DNA of 64,000 nucleotides from Dehalococcoidia bacterium (GTDB lineage Bacteria; Chloroflexota; Dehalococcoidia; DSTF01; JACRBR01): positions 1 through 64,000 of the forward strand of contig JAJTXQ010000036.1 in assembly GCA_021462855.1 (NCBI GenBank). Direction: 5' to 3'. Numbering within the stretch: the first letter of the stretch is position 1; each line of letters begins with the position of its first letter. Of this stretch, positions 40,208 to 50,568 are shown one piece after another. The position numbers and the translations under genes were made by a program. The notes under the pieces were generated by a model. That model was not told the DNA's origin, did no database searches, and saw only the letters and a list, made by a program, of their open reading frames with translations.

Positions 40208-41196
40208 ACGGCGTACTCCTGCGGCCGGTACGCGTCGATATGCTCGCGGATCCAGCCGGTGGTCATGCGCAGCCCGTCGCGCAGCGCGACCTCCGGTTCC
40301 CAGCCGGCGAGCGTCTTCGCGCGCGTGCTGTCCGAGTGCAGGCGCGAAACCTCGCTCTTCGCGGGCCGCATGCGTTGCTCGTCGCCCTCGACCAGCAGCT
40401 CCCGCCCGACGATCTCGCCGACGAGCCGCACGATCTCCCGAATGCTCACCTCTTCGCCGGAGCCGACGTTCACGACCTCGCCGAGCGCCTCGTCCGCTCC
40501 GCCGACCATCGCAAACCCGCGCGCCGTGTCGGCGACGTACGTAAAGTCGCGCGTCGTGTCGAGCGTGCCAAGCCGCAGGTTCATCCCCGCCACCGCCTGG
40601 CTGATGATCGTGGGGATCACGGCGCGCGCCGACTGTCGCGGCCCGTAGGCGTTGAACGGCCGCACGATGACGATCGGCAGCCCGAACGAGCGGTGGAAGC
40701 TCAGCCCGAGCGCATCGGCGGCGATCTTCGTCGCCGAGTACGGCGACTGCGCCTGCAGCGGGTGCTGCTCATCCATCGGCACGCGGATCGCGGAGCCGTA
40801 CACCTCGCTCGTGCTCGTGAGCACGATGCGCTCGAGCGTGCCGAGCTCCTTCGCCGCGAGCAGCACGTTCGAGGTGCCGATGATGTTCGTATCGATCACT
40901 TCCTGCGGGTGCGCGTACGAGTACGGGATGCCGATCAGCGCGGCCAGGTGGAAGACCGCGTCCGCGCCGCGCGCGATCTCGCGCACGGCGTCGAAGTCGC
41001 GCACGTCGCCGAGCGTGACGTCGACGCCGTCAAGCACGTCGGGCGGCACCAGGTCGAGGCAGCCGCGCTGGCCGCGCGACGTGTACCGCAGCATCGCCCG
41101 CACGCGCGCGCCGTCCCGCACGAGGCGCTCGACGAGATGGCTGCCGATGAACCCGCCGGCGCCCGTGACGACGACGGTCTTACTTGCGAATCGCAC
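40204..41196 (-). CDS. NAD-dependent epimerase/dehydratase (extended SDR)
   Basis: KTVVVTGAGGFIGSHLVERLVRDGA; YSATKIAAD; FNAYGPRQSARAVIP. Confidence 0.93.
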   Translation of the reverse strand: MRFASKTVVVTGAGGFIGSHLVERLVRDGARVRAMLRYTSRGQRGCLDLVPPDVLDGVDVTLGDVRDFDAVREIARGADAVFHLAALIGIPYSYAHPQEVIDTNIIGTSNVLLAAKELGTLERIVLTSTSEVYGSAIRVPMDEQHPLQAQSPYSATKIAADALGLSFHRSFGLPIVIVRPFNAYGPRQSARAVIPTIISQAVAGMNLRLGTLDTTRDFTYVADTARGFAMVGGADEALGEVVNVGSGEEVSIREIVRLVGEIVGRELLVEGDEQRMRPAKSEVSRLHSDSTRAKTLAGWEPEVALRDGLRMTTGWIREHIDAYRPQEYAV

Positions 41197-41404
41197 GCAC
41201 GCCCCTTCCGAACAGCCGCGCCACGACGCCGATGAGCGCGATCAGCGCAAGTATGCCGCAAACGAACGCCCACATGTACAGCGTGATGACGAGGGCGAAT
41301 TCGAACGGGGCATCGGTCGTCGTCACCACGACCAGCGCGACGGCCGGGCTCGCCACCAGCAGCCACAGCGTCAGCCGCAGCCAGTGGCTCGCGAGCGGGT
41401 TCAC
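41180..41404 (-). CDS. Small two-TM membrane protein
   Basis: VNPLASHWLRLTLWLLVASPAVALVVVTTTDAPFEFALVITLYMWAFVCGILALIALIGVVARLF; GTGA overlap with upstream gene. Confidence 0.65.
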   Translation of the reverse strand: MNPLASHWLRLTLWLLVASPAVALVVVTTTDAPFEFALVITLYMWAFVCGILALIALIGVVARLFGRGVRAIRK

Positions 41405-42798
41405 GGCTCCGGCGTGCCGAACGTCCGCAGCACCGAGCCGAACGATCGCCCGCCGGCGACCTCCCGCCAGTGCGCCGCCGTAAGCCCGAACACCGCGGAC
41501 AGCCCGGCGCCCGCGAACACACTCATCGGGATGTACAGCGCGTAGTGGTACCTCGGATCGCCGATGAACAGCACGCCGAACGTCAGCATATAGAACGGGA
41601 CGATCGAGAACACCGCCCAGCGCTTTGGGTCGCGCCAGCGCCACCAGCGCGGCAGCGAGCCGAGCATCAACGCCGCGAGCATCCAGAACCAGAACGTCGA
41701 GTAGACGATGAGCTTGTGCGCGTTTTGCTCGCCGAACCACGGCTTGTTGCTCTGCAGCCACGTGACGCCGGCCTCGTCGTTCCGGAACAGCTGCCACATC
41801 CTCAGCCCGACGAGTTGCAGCTCGCGCACCTTGTGGTCCATCGCCCACTCGCGCGCTTCCTTCTGGCCTCGCTCGCTCGACTTCCGCTCGATCACATCGC
41901 GGCGGTAGCCCTGGAACGGCGCCTCGAGGATGCCGACCGCTTCGAGGCTTGGCCCGCCGTTGGCGAGCGGGTTGTGGCCCTGGTAGGCCACGCGGCCCGA
42001 GCCCGTCGTGCCGATGATCGGTTCACCCATGCTGCTGCGGTTGCGCAGCGTCCACGGCACGACGATCAGCGTCGCGCCGAGCGCCAGCACGGCGAGCGCG
42101 ATCGGCGCCTCGCGCTTGTAGCGCAGCGCGATGATCAGCGCCATCACTCCGCCAAACGCCATGAACTCGCCGCGCACGTAGCCGGTCGCCGCGATCAGCA
42201 CGCCCAGCGCCCCCGTCGCGGCGAGCGCCGTGGCGTCGAGTTGCTTGCGGTCGAGCACGAAGTACACCGCGACGGCGAGCGTCAGCGCGAGCAGGAACCC
42301 GAAGTAGGTCTCGCAGAGCAGCATCGTCGTGAACAACACGTGGCTCGGCATCAGCGCCAGCGCGGCCGCGCCGAGCACGGCGGTGCGCCGGTCGAACAGC
42401 TTGCGCCCGATGAGGAACACGAGCGCGACCGTCAGCGACCCGAACACGACGTTGGCGAAGCGCGCCGCCGCGACCGAATCGCCGGTCAGCTTGTAGATCG
42501 CCGCCAGCGTGATCGGGTAGCCCGGCGGCCAGAGCGCCGTCGGCGTCAGGTCGTTCTCATCCGGGAAGACGCGGTTGCCGTCGCCATCGAACCAGACCGT
42601 CGGGTCGAAGACGTAGCCGTCTCCGGCGGCGATGTGCCGCGCCGCGGTGTCGTACCACACCGTGTCGTCGAAGCGGCCGTCGCGCGGGTCCGGCCGCACG
42701 TCGAGCGCGACGAGCAGCCGGATGACGAATGCCAGCAGGAACAGCGCGATGAGCCATCGCCCGTCGGCGGACCGCAGCCACCGCGACACCGCGCTCAT
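41401..42798 (-). CDS. Membrane glycosyltransferase, GT39/ArnT-like
   Basis: Multi-TM; DDTVWYDTAARHIAAGDGYVF, LWPPGYPITLAAIYKL. Confidence 0.8.
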   Translation of the reverse strand: MSAVSRWLRSADGRWLIALFLLAFVIRLLVALDVRPDPRDGRFDDTVWYDTAARHIAAGDGYVFDPTVWFDGDGNRVFPDENDLTPTALWPPGYPITLAAIYKLTGDSVAAARFANVVFGSLTVALVFLIGRKLFDRRTAVLGAAALALMPSHVLFTTMLLCETYFGFLLALTLAVAVYFVLDRKQLDATALAATGALGVLIAATGYVRGEFMAFGGVMALIIALRYKREAPIALAVLALGATLIVVPWTLRNRSSMGEPIIGTTGSGRVAYQGHNPLANGGPSLEAVGILEAPFQGYRRDVIERKSSERGQKEAREWAMDHKVRELQLVGLRMWQLFRNDEAGVTWLQSNKPWFGEQNAHKLIVYSTFWFWMLAALMLGSLPRWWRWRDPKRWAVFSIVPFYMLTFGVLFIGDPRYHYALYIPMSVFAGAGLSAVFGLTAAHWREVAGGRSFGSVLRTFGTPEP

Positions 42799-44165
42799 TC
42801 GGACGCCTCCGCCGCCACGGGGGTGTCACGCCGATCCCACAGCGAGAGCAGCGTCCACGCGGCGATCAGGATCACGAGCGGCATCGCCGGGAACTTGAAC
42901 CGCGGGTCGCCGAAGAACACGAGCGGGACCGCCAGGATGTACAGCGCGACGATCAGCAGCACCGCCCGCCTGATGTCGCGCGCGAACGCGAACGCCAGCG
43001 CGCCGAGGATGAACAACGCGCCGGCCGCGTAGTAGATCGCGTTCGCCGCGAACTGCAGGATCTCGCGCAGCGGGTGGTCGATGAACCAGTCGTTGCCGTA
43101 CGATTCGGCGGCCCACAGCCCGTCATCGTCGTTGTACAGCAGCCAGTACGCCTTCTGGCTGATGAGCTTCGGCATGCGCAACGGGTGGTCCCGCACATCC
43201 TCGAGCGCGACGCGGATGCCGTGACGGTTGCGCTTGACTTCGAGGTCCTCGCCCGAGACACCGTGCAGCCCCTCGAAGCATGGGCCGGTCAGCGTGAAAC
43301 GCCCGTCGGCGCCGTAGTAGTTGCCGATGCAGAGGTCGTCGCCGAGGTTCGTCGATGGTCCGCTGATGGTGTTGAACACGAGCGAGTTGCGCACCGACCA
43401 CGGCACGGTCAACACAGCGATGCCGGCGAACATCACCAGCGTCTGCAGCAGCGCGCGCTTCTTCGAATGGAGATAGAAGAACCAGACCGGGAACAGCACC
43501 GCCGGCAGGAGCAGCGTGATGCCGCGCGTCATCGTCGCCAGGCTCAGCAGCACGCCGACGGCGAGCACCTGGCGGTACGGCATGCCGTCACGGCTCCAGG
43601 GGTTCCACAGCAGCACCGCCAGCGAAAGCGCGAGCAGGAACGTGAATAACGCCTCCGACAGCACCACGCCGGTATAGAACACCTGGCTCGGGAAGATCGA
43701 CATCAGCAGCGCCGACGCGATGCCTGTACGCCGGTTCACGAGGCGCGTCGCCATCAGGTACACGAGCGAGACGGTGAGCGCGCCGAAGACACCGTTCATC
43801 ATCTTCGCCGCGAACACGCTGCGCCCGAACCACAGGATGTCCCCCGCCTTGCGCAGCGCGCCGAGCGTCGCCGGGAAGCCCACGGGGTAGTAGCCGACGC
43901 GATGCCCGTCGAGGTTCGCGTAGCCCTTGCCGTCGGCGATCAGGTCGGCGTAGATCATGTACAGCGCGGGGGCGTTGACCCCGGCCGGCGCGCGGTCGTT
44001 GTACGCAATCCACGCCGTGCGCGGCACCATCGCGATCGCGAACATCAGCAAAGCGAGCGCGATGTCCAGCCGCACGCGCGCGATCGACGCCACCAGCGTC
44101 CGCTCCGCGGCACGTCGCTGCTCGACGCGCTCGACATGGCCGGTTACCGTGGACTCCACGCTCAT
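42795..44165 (-). CDS. Membrane glycosyltransferase, GT39-like
   Basis: Multi-TM; ADLIADGKGYANLDGHRVGYYPVGFPATLGAL. Confidence 0.8.
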   Translation of the reverse strand: MSVESTVTGHVERVEQRRAAERTLVASIARVRLDIALALLMFAIAMVPRTAWIAYNDRAPAGVNAPALYMIYADLIADGKGYANLDGHRVGYYPVGFPATLGALRKAGDILWFGRSVFAAKMMNGVFGALTVSLVYLMATRLVNRRTGIASALLMSIFPSQVFYTGVVLSEALFTFLLALSLAVLLWNPWSRDGMPYRQVLAVGVLLSLATMTRGITLLLPAVLFPVWFFYLHSKKRALLQTLVMFAGIAVLTVPWSVRNSLVFNTISGPSTNLGDDLCIGNYYGADGRFTLTGPCFEGLHGVSGEDLEVKRNRHGIRVALEDVRDHPLRMPKLISQKAYWLLYNDDDGLWAAESYGNDWFIDHPLREILQFAANAIYYAAGALFILGALAFAFARDIRRAVLLIVALYILAVPLVFFGDPRFKFPAMPLVILIAAWTLLSLWDRRDTPVAAEASE

Positions 44166-45463
44166 GCGGCAGCGTATCGGCGCAATAGCGCGGGCTGTGC
44201 CCGCCGCGCCACCGCCGCGCAGGCGGCCATGCCGCGCGTCGCGAAGAGCGCCACGACGAAGACGATCGGGTAATGGAACCGCGCGTCCCCGAAGAAGAGG
44301 AGGTGCGTCGCCGTCCAGAGCAGCGCCAGCGCCAGGAGCGCGCCGGCCGCGCCGCGCGCCGCGCCGCGGCTCGCGGCCGCGCCGATGGCGGCAAACGCAA
44401 GCGCGCCGAACCAGACGCCGTTCGCCATGCCCCGCAGCAGTCCGGCGATGCCGTCCGGGCGGTAGTAGCCGTCGTCGTAGCGGGAGTTCCAGTCCAGCGC
44501 GGTCGCGTCGGACTCGTACATCGCCCGCAGCTTCAGCGGCACGAGCCGGAACTGCTCCTCCGGATGCAGCAAGATGTAGGCAAGACCCTTGCGCAGCGCG
44601 AGCCGCTCGGCGGCGACTTCAAACTCGGGTTGCGTCATGTCCCCCCGCTCGGGCTGCGGCGGCTCGGGTTCGGGGATATTCATGCGGCCCGTCGCGCCCT
44701 CGTGGTTCCCGATCCAGATGTTCGGCCCGAAGTTGGTCGCGAGGATCACCGGGCTGCCCAGTCGCTGCTCGTTCCGCGCCGCCCACGGCGCGAGCATCAG
44801 CGCCACGACAAGCGCGGCCAGCATACCCCAGCCCGCCGCGGGTCGCCATCGCAGCGGCTGCGCCCAGAAGGCGACCGCGACCGGCAGCAGCACAAGCGCC
44901 TGCCCGCGCGTGAGCGTCGCCGCGCCGAGCGCCACGCCGAACGCGAGCACAGCCGCGCCACGTGCCCGCCCCGACTGCGGCGCGACGAGCATCAGCAGCG
45001 CCGCGAGCGCGAACAGGAACGTGAACAGGGGCTCCGACAGCGTCAGCGAGGCGAAGTACACCTGCCCGGGCCACGCCGCCAGCGCAACCGCGCCGCCGAG
45101 CGCGACGCCGCGACCGAACGCGACCGCACCGATCGCGTACACCAGCGCCACCGTCGCCACCGCCAGCGCGATGTTCGCCGCGCACGTCTGCATCGTGCCC
45201 TCGCCGAACAGGCGGAATACCGTGCCGAGGAAGAACGGATACCCCGGCGGCCACCCCGCCGTGGGCGTGCCCACGAACGGGTTCACGTAGCCGTCGCCGA
45301 TCGAGAGGAAATGCGCCGCGCCGCGGTACCACGCCGTGTCGTCGAACCGGCCGTCGGTGGGGTCAGGATGGACGAACGCCACCCAGGCGATGCGCGTCGC
45401 GAGCGCGATGATGAGGGCGAGGCTCAGGCCGGGGAGGTGCGTCCGGATGCCTGTCGTGCCCAA
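44162..45463 (-). CDS. Membrane glycosyltransferase, GT39-like
   Basis: Multi-TM; DDTAWYRGAAHFLSIGDGYVNPFVGTPTAGWPPGYPFFLGTVF. Confidence 0.8.
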   Translation of the reverse strand: MGTTGIRTHLPGLSLALIIALATRIAWVAFVHPDPTDGRFDDTAWYRGAAHFLSIGDGYVNPFVGTPTAGWPPGYPFFLGTVFRLFGEGTMQTCAANIALAVATVALVYAIGAVAFGRGVALGGAVALAAWPGQVYFASLTLSEPLFTFLFALAALLMLVAPQSGRARGAAVLAFGVALGAATLTRGQALVLLPVAVAFWAQPLRWRPAAGWGMLAALVVALMLAPWAARNEQRLGSPVILATNFGPNIWIGNHEGATGRMNIPEPEPPQPERGDMTQPEFEVAAERLALRKGLAYILLHPEEQFRLVPLKLRAMYESDATALDWNSRYDDGYYRPDGIAGLLRGMANGVWFGALAFAAIGAAASRGAARGAAGALLALALLWTATHLLFFGDARFHYPIVFVVALFATRGMAACAAVARRAQPALLRRYAAA

Positions 45464-45473
45464 GCAGCTCCTG

Positions 45474-46985
45474 TCAGTGCCCCGCGCCGTCCTGTTGTAC
45501 CGATTCCGCCCCTACCGGCGCCAGGTGCCCGTCCTCGAGCCGCGCGAAGTACACGTCCGACCGCGCGTCGAGCGTCTCCGTGAGCCGCGCCAGGTCCGCC
45601 GATGAATACGCGCGCACCGACACATCGTCGCCGTACAGCGCGCGGCCGACCGATGTCATCCACGTGGGCTGCCAGTACGGGTTCGACCACAGCCCCTCGT
45701 CGTCGGCGATGTAGATTGTCGCGCCGGCCGGCACCTCGGGGTATGCGAGGCGCAGCTCATCGGTGAGCAGGCGCCAGCGCGCGGTGTCCTTCACGAACGG
45801 GTCGGTCTGCTCGATCGTCTGCCACGCATACAGCCCGCCGACAGCCGCGAGCGCGGCTGCCGCGAGCGCGTTGGCGGCGTACCGGTTGACCCGCCGCGCG
45901 TGGTGGTAGACGAACCCCGCCGCCACCGCCACGAGGATCGCGAAGAACGGCGTCGCCATGTAGGTGTAGCGCGTCGCCGTCCACATCTTGCTCGGCACGT
46001 ACGGCATCAGCGCAAGCCCCGCGCCGACAGCCGCAAACCGCGCGATGTGCGGCCCGCGGATGAAGAAGAACAGCGCGAACCCGGCGACGACCGACCCCCA
46101 CGCCCACTCCATCGCCGAAGGCTCGAGCGGGATCTGGCCGACCGGATACGCGAGGCGCGACATGTAGACCCACGTGCTCAGCGGCATGTGCTCGCCGGGC
46201 CCGTAGAACCCGCCCTCGACACCCTGGCACTCGCAGCCGCTGAGCCCGCCGACGAGCAACGTCGCTGCCAGCGCGAAGGGCGCCATCTTCAGCGTGAAAT
46301 CGAGCACGTCGCGGCGCCGCGCCAGCGAGAAGCACGCGTAGTACACGAAGATCCCCCCGCCGATCACCACCCCGCCCTCGTTGGCGAGGAAGCCGAGGAC
46401 GTACAGCGCGAGCGCGCCCCAGTACAACGCCGCTCGCCGCTCGCCGCCCTGCACGTAGCGGTGCAGCGTGTAGAGCGAAGTGATGAGCAGGAACTCGCTC
46501 AGCACGTGCGGGAACGCGGTGATGTACGTCACCGTGTGCACCGCCGCCGCGGAGACGCCAAAGATCAACGCCGCCGCCGACGCGACGAACACCCGCCGCG
46601 TGATCGACAGCACGAGCGCGTACAGCACCAGCACCGTCGCCATGTGGAACACCAGGTTCGTGATGCGCCACGGCAGCGCGTCCATGCCGAACAGGTGGAA
46701 CTCGGCGTAGTACACCGCCATCGTCAGCGGCCGCCAGTTCGGCGTCAGGTCGCGCAGCATCACGACATCGCGCATGTACGCCGGGAATGAGCGCGTGTTC
46801 ACGTCGCCGAGCACGAGGAAATCGTCGCCGAAGAAGTGGTACTCGAGCGTCGGCACGTGCAGGCCGAGCACCAGGCCCAGGACCACCAGGATCGGGATGT
46901 GCCGGGCGGACTCGCGGAGGTGATCTACGAACGCGCGGGCGCCTGTCCGCTCATACGTCGCTGGGTGTGCGGCGATGACAGCCAT
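45474..46985 (-). CDS. Large multi-TM protein, probable GT39/PMT-like glycosyltransferase
   Basis: FFGDDFLVLGDVNTRSFPAYMRDVVMLRDLTPNWRPLTMAVYYAEFHLFGMDALPWRITNLVFH. Confidence 0.65.
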   Translation of the reverse strand: MAVIAAHPATYERTGARAFVDHLRESARHIPILVVLGLVLGLHVPTLEYHFFGDDFLVLGDVNTRSFPAYMRDVVMLRDLTPNWRPLTMAVYYAEFHLFGMDALPWRITNLVFHMATVLVLYALVLSITRRVFVASAAALIFGVSAAAVHTVTYITAFPHVLSEFLLITSLYTLHRYVQGGERRAALYWGALALYVLGFLANEGGVVIGGGIFVYYACFSLARRRDVLDFTLKMAPFALAATLLVGGLSGCECQGVEGGFYGPGEHMPLSTWVYMSRLAYPVGQIPLEPSAMEWAWGSVVAGFALFFFIRGPHIARFAAVGAGLALMPYVPSKMWTATRYTYMATPFFAILVAVAAGFVYHHARRVNRYAANALAAAALAAVGGLYAWQTIEQTDPFVKDTARWRLLTDELRLAYPEVPAGATIYIADDEGLWSNPYWQPTWMTSVGRALYGDDVSVRAYSSADLARLTETLDARSDVYFARLEDGHLAPVGAESVQQDGAGH

Positions 46986-47087
46986 CTTGGACTTGTACCC
47001 CGAAATTGCCCGCGCAATCGTCTACTGTCAGGACGACTCGATCCTAGCATCGACCATAACGCGCGGCAATATCGCCGCCCGGCGATG

Positions 47088-49667
47088 TTAAGAGAGCGCG
47101 GCCCGTTCCGGCGCCGGGTCGGCGCCTGCGACGGGCGCCGCGGACTGCTCGGCCTTGCCCGCGCGGGTCGCCAGCAGCGCCATGGCCGCGAACGCAGCGC
47201 CATACGCCAGCGCCCCCAGCCAGTACGACACGGAGATCCCCCAGAGCATCGCCACGACCATCGCCAGCACCGACGCGCAGACCGACGTCGCGCCGTTGAT
47301 GCCCCAGAGGAACGGCGTCGGCGCACCCGCTCGCGTCCCGGCCATGCTCATCCCGATCGCGAACGGCATGCCCATCACGAGGCCGAGCGGGAACAGCAGC
47401 CCGACCGCCGCCATGATCCGCGCCGGCGTCGTGTCGGCATCGAACCGGTCGATGACGCCGGGCGTGATCGCGCCGAACAGCACCACCACGAGCAGCAGCG
47501 CCGCGAGCGGCGCCAGCAGTGTCGCCGCTTTCTCCGGCCGCACGATGCGCTCGGTCACCATGCTGCCGATGCCGCTCGCGAGCAGGACCGAGAACAGCAC
47601 GACCGTCAGCGCGTACGTGGGATGTCCGAGGAAGATGCTCAGCCGCTGCAGCTGCGACACCTCGACCATCATGAAGCCGATGCCGATGCCGCTGAAGTAC
47701 GTGTAGAACGGCGCCATCCCCGCGTGCGCCGAGCGCTCGGTCATCGCCAGCATCGGCACGATGATGCACGCCGTCGTCATGCCGAGCACCACCAGCCCGA
47801 GGATCGCCAGCACGAGCGCCGGCCGCGTCACGTGCGTGTTCTCGAACGCACTGCCGTTGAAGAAGCTCTTCACGCCGGTCATCTGGAAGAAGAACGGGCG
47901 GTCGTCCGTCGGCGGCGAGATGTCCTGCTCGAACGAGTCGATCGTCGCGTCCGGCCCCTCGGGCGATGCCAGGCCGGCGAACCGCGGGTCCGCGGCCTCG
48001 GTGCGCGTGAGGACCGCGCCGAACTCGAGCTGGCTCGTCGCCTCGTCCATCCTCGCGATGTCATCGGCGGGGAACGGCTCCGGGCTCACGAGCAAGGTCG
48101 CCGCCGACACGGAGTACGACGGCGTCGTCGTCGCGTAGTCGCCGGCGTAGATCAGCATGTGGTCACGCGGATTCTCGACGCCGCGCTCCTTCAGCGCGTG
48201 CGCCGCCAGCGCCGCCGTCCGGTACATCTCCAGCGGCTCGTCATCGCCGATGTTGTACCAGCGCGAGACCGACAGCACACCGCCCGGCTTCAGGCGGTCC
48301 ATGAACGTGTCCCATGCCTCCGTGGTGTACAGCGAGTTCTCGGTCAGCGAGTAGGCGCCGGCCGCCGTCGCCGCCCACGTGTCGATGAGCGAGATCTGGA
48401 TCACGTCGTACTCGTTGTCGGTGCGCGTCAAGTAGCTGCGCGCCTCGTCATTCACGAGCTTCACCTTCGGGTGCCGGTCCAGGTGACCCGTGAAGTCGCC
48501 GAACGCGACGTTCGTCGTATCGAGGATCTGCTTGTTGATCTCGACACCCGTCACCGAGTTCTGATCGAACTCGATCGCCGACAGAAGGTCGCGCCCGCCG
48601 CCGACGCCGATCACCAGCACGTCGCCCGGCTGGCGGATGTAGTGCACGAGGTTCGTGACGTCGTAGCGCAGGAAGTCCGTCTCCTTCTCCTTGCCGGTGT
48701 AGCGCGTCAGCACCGTCGCGGCGCCGCCATCGATCGTCATCGTCAGCTGGTTCACGAAGATGTCGTCGGGGAGCGTGTTGCTCATGCCCCAGCCGTACGG
48801 GCGCGCGCCCGCATCCGGGTCGCCGGTCACCGTCACGCGCGAGAACGCGTTCCACTTCTCGTAGGGGTACTTCTGCTCTTTTCCTTCCTTGGCCCAGAGG
48901 ATGTACAGGAACGGGTCACGCCGCTCGGCGAGGCGCGCGTTCATCAGCGCGATGCCGCCGAGGACGAACACCGCGGCAAGCGCCACCCACATGCCGCGCG
49001 TCAGACCGCCGTCCCACGCGAACGCGAGCGCGCCGACCCCCGCGAGCGCGCCGATCGCGATCACGGCGCTCGGCCCGTCGAGCCGCGACATGAGCAGCAC
49101 GAGGAGGATGCCCCCCAGCGCCGCGCCCGCGAGGTCGGCGGCGTAGAGCCGGCTCACACGCGCCGGGAACCGCGTGAGCGCCAGGCACACGACGATCCCG
49201 CTGAACGTGAACGGCACCGCGATGACCACGCAGGTCAGCACCACGGACCACACGCCCACCAGGTTCCACCGCGGCACGAACGGCACCGCCATCTGCGTCA
49301 GGAAGCTCAGCGCGATCGAAACGCTGAAGAGCAGCGCGTACAGCCACAGCTGCCGCCGCACGTCCTCGTGCGGGAACCGCTCAGGCCGCAGGTACACGAT
49401 GAGCGCGCCAAGCGTCATGCCGAACAGCGCGATGGAGATGGCGACGAACGCGAAGTGGTAATACATCGTCACGCTGAAGATGCGCGTGAGGATGATCTCG
49501 TACATCAGCGTGCTCAGGGTGACCATGAACAGGCCGGCGTACGTCCCCGCCGTGGGTGCGCCGGGCGAACCCGTGGCGCGCGCTGCGACGCTCACGTCAA
49601 ACTCCCCTTCCGGCACGGCGCCGGGGTCACACAGAGATCGCTGGCGAGGCGGGGGCGAGTATATCAC
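47088..49667 (-). CDS. Membrane protein with spermidine-synthase-like (Rossmann) domain between two TM blocks
   Basis: N-terminal TM block; VLVIGVGGGRDLLSAIEFDQNSVTGVEINKQIL and NDEARSYLTRTDNEYDVIQIS; C-terminal TM block. Confidence 0.85.
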   Translation of the reverse strand: MIYSPPPRQRSLCDPGAVPEGEFDVSVAARATGSPGAPTAGTYAGLFMVTLSTLMYEIILTRIFSVTMYYHFAFVAISIALFGMTLGALIVYLRPERFPHEDVRRQLWLYALLFSVSIALSFLTQMAVPFVPRWNLVGVWSVVLTCVVIAVPFTFSGIVVCLALTRFPARVSRLYAADLAGAALGGILLVLLMSRLDGPSAVIAIGALAGVGALAFAWDGGLTRGMWVALAAVFVLGGIALMNARLAERRDPFLYILWAKEGKEQKYPYEKWNAFSRVTVTGDPDAGARPYGWGMSNTLPDDIFVNQLTMTIDGGAATVLTRYTGKEKETDFLRYDVTNLVHYIRQPGDVLVIGVGGGRDLLSAIEFDQNSVTGVEINKQILDTTNVAFGDFTGHLDRHPKVKLVNDEARSYLTRTDNEYDVIQISLIDTWAATAAGAYSLTENSLYTTEAWDTFMDRLKPGGVLSVSRWYNIGDDEPLEMYRTAALAAHALKERGVENPRDHMLIYAGDYATTTPSYSVSAATLLVSPEPFPADDIARMDEATSQLEFGAVLTRTEAADPRFAGLASPEGPDATIDSFEQDISPPTDDRPFFFQMTGVKSFFNGSAFENTHVTRPALVLAILGLVVLGMTTACIIVPMLAMTERSAHAGMAPFYTYFSGIGIGFMMVEVSQLQRLSIFLGHPTYALTVVLFSVLLASGIGSMVTERIVRPEKAATLLAPLAALLLVVVLFGAITPGVIDRFDADTTPARIMAAVGLLFPLGLVMGMPFAIGMSMAGTRAGAPTPFLWGINGATSVCASVLAMVVAMLWGISVSYWLGALAYGAAFAAMALLATRAGKAEQSAAPVAGADPAPERAALS

Positions 49668-49700
49668 GCCCCGGACGCATGAATTGACAGCGCGCGCCGC

Positions 49701-50228
49701 TCAGGCGTCCGGGGCGAGTGCGCGGTACTGGCCGCGATAGAACAGCAGCGGGCTCAGCGCCTCGTTGACGACGCGGACGCCGACCACCTGGCCGAGGAAG
49801 ATCGAGTGGTCGCCGCCGGTCAGCACGTCGGCCACGCGGCACTCGATGTACGCCAGGCAGTCCTCCAGCACCGGCACGCCGGTGACGCCGATACGGAACG
49901 GCTGCCCGCGCAGGGTCCGGAGCTCGGGCTCCGCGCGCCGCGCGAACAGCCTCGACACGTCCTCCTGGTGCGCGCCCAGGATGTTCACCGCGAACACGCC
50001 TCCCTGCTCGAGCACGCGGTGCGAGTGCGTCCCCTTGTCAACGCAGGCAAGCATCATCACGGGGTCGAGCGAAAGCGACGCGACGGCATTCGCCGTCATG
50101 CCCTGGAACTCGTCGCCGGCGCGCGTGGTGATCACCGTCACACCCGTGGCGAAGTGGCCGATGATCGACCGGAACAGCATCGGGTCGACGGGTGGGTCAA
50201 CGGGCTCGGTGCGCTCGTGTCCACTCAT
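49701..50228 (-). CDS. Flavin reductase family protein
   Basis: FRSIIGHFATGVTVITTRAGDEFQGMTANAVASLSLDPVMMLACVDK. Confidence 0.93.
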   Translation of the reverse strand: MSGHERTEPVDPPVDPMLFRSIIGHFATGVTVITTRAGDEFQGMTANAVASLSLDPVMMLACVDKGTHSHRVLEQGGVFAVNILGAHQEDVSRLFARRAEPELRTLRGQPFRIGVTGVPVLEDCLAYIECRVADVLTGGDHSIFLGQVVGVRVVNEALSPLLFYRGQYRALAPDA

Positions 50229-50262
50229 GGCGGACGGAATCATACCACCCTGCCCGCCCGGC

Positions 50263-50568
50263 TCAGGCGGCGTGCGATTCGGTCTGCTGGTCGTCGAGCG
50301 GCACGATGACGCTGGCGTGCTGCGTGTTGATCAGGATGAACGACGCGGTCGCGACCTCGCTCTCGATCGCGCCGCCGTCCAGGTTGCGGATGCTGACGTC
50401 GGTGAGCAGCATGTGGCGCTCGTTCGTCGCGTTGCGCAGCGCGTCGCTCAGCCGCACACCCGGCACGTGGTGGTAGAGGCCGTCGATGATCCCCGACGGG
50501 GTGAACACGCGCACCCTGCTCGCTTCCCGCTGGATGTACTCGCCGCCGCCGGGCCGTGCGTCTGTCAT
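50263..50568 (-). CDS. Small protein of unknown function
   Basis: 101 aa; VRVFTPSGIIDGLYHHVPGVRLSDALRNATNERHMLLTDVSI; ATGA overlap with upstream gene. Confidence 0.7.
   Translation of the reverse strand: MTDARPGGGEYIQREASRVRVFTPSGIIDGLYHHVPGVRLSDALRNATNERHMLLTDVSIRNLDGGAIESEVATASFILINTQHASVIVPLDDQQTESHAA

Noticed and set aside
46836-49682. 948-aa plus-strand ORF
   Set aside because: Extremely Arg/His/Gln-rich shadow of the 47088-49667 gene; no domain pattern.
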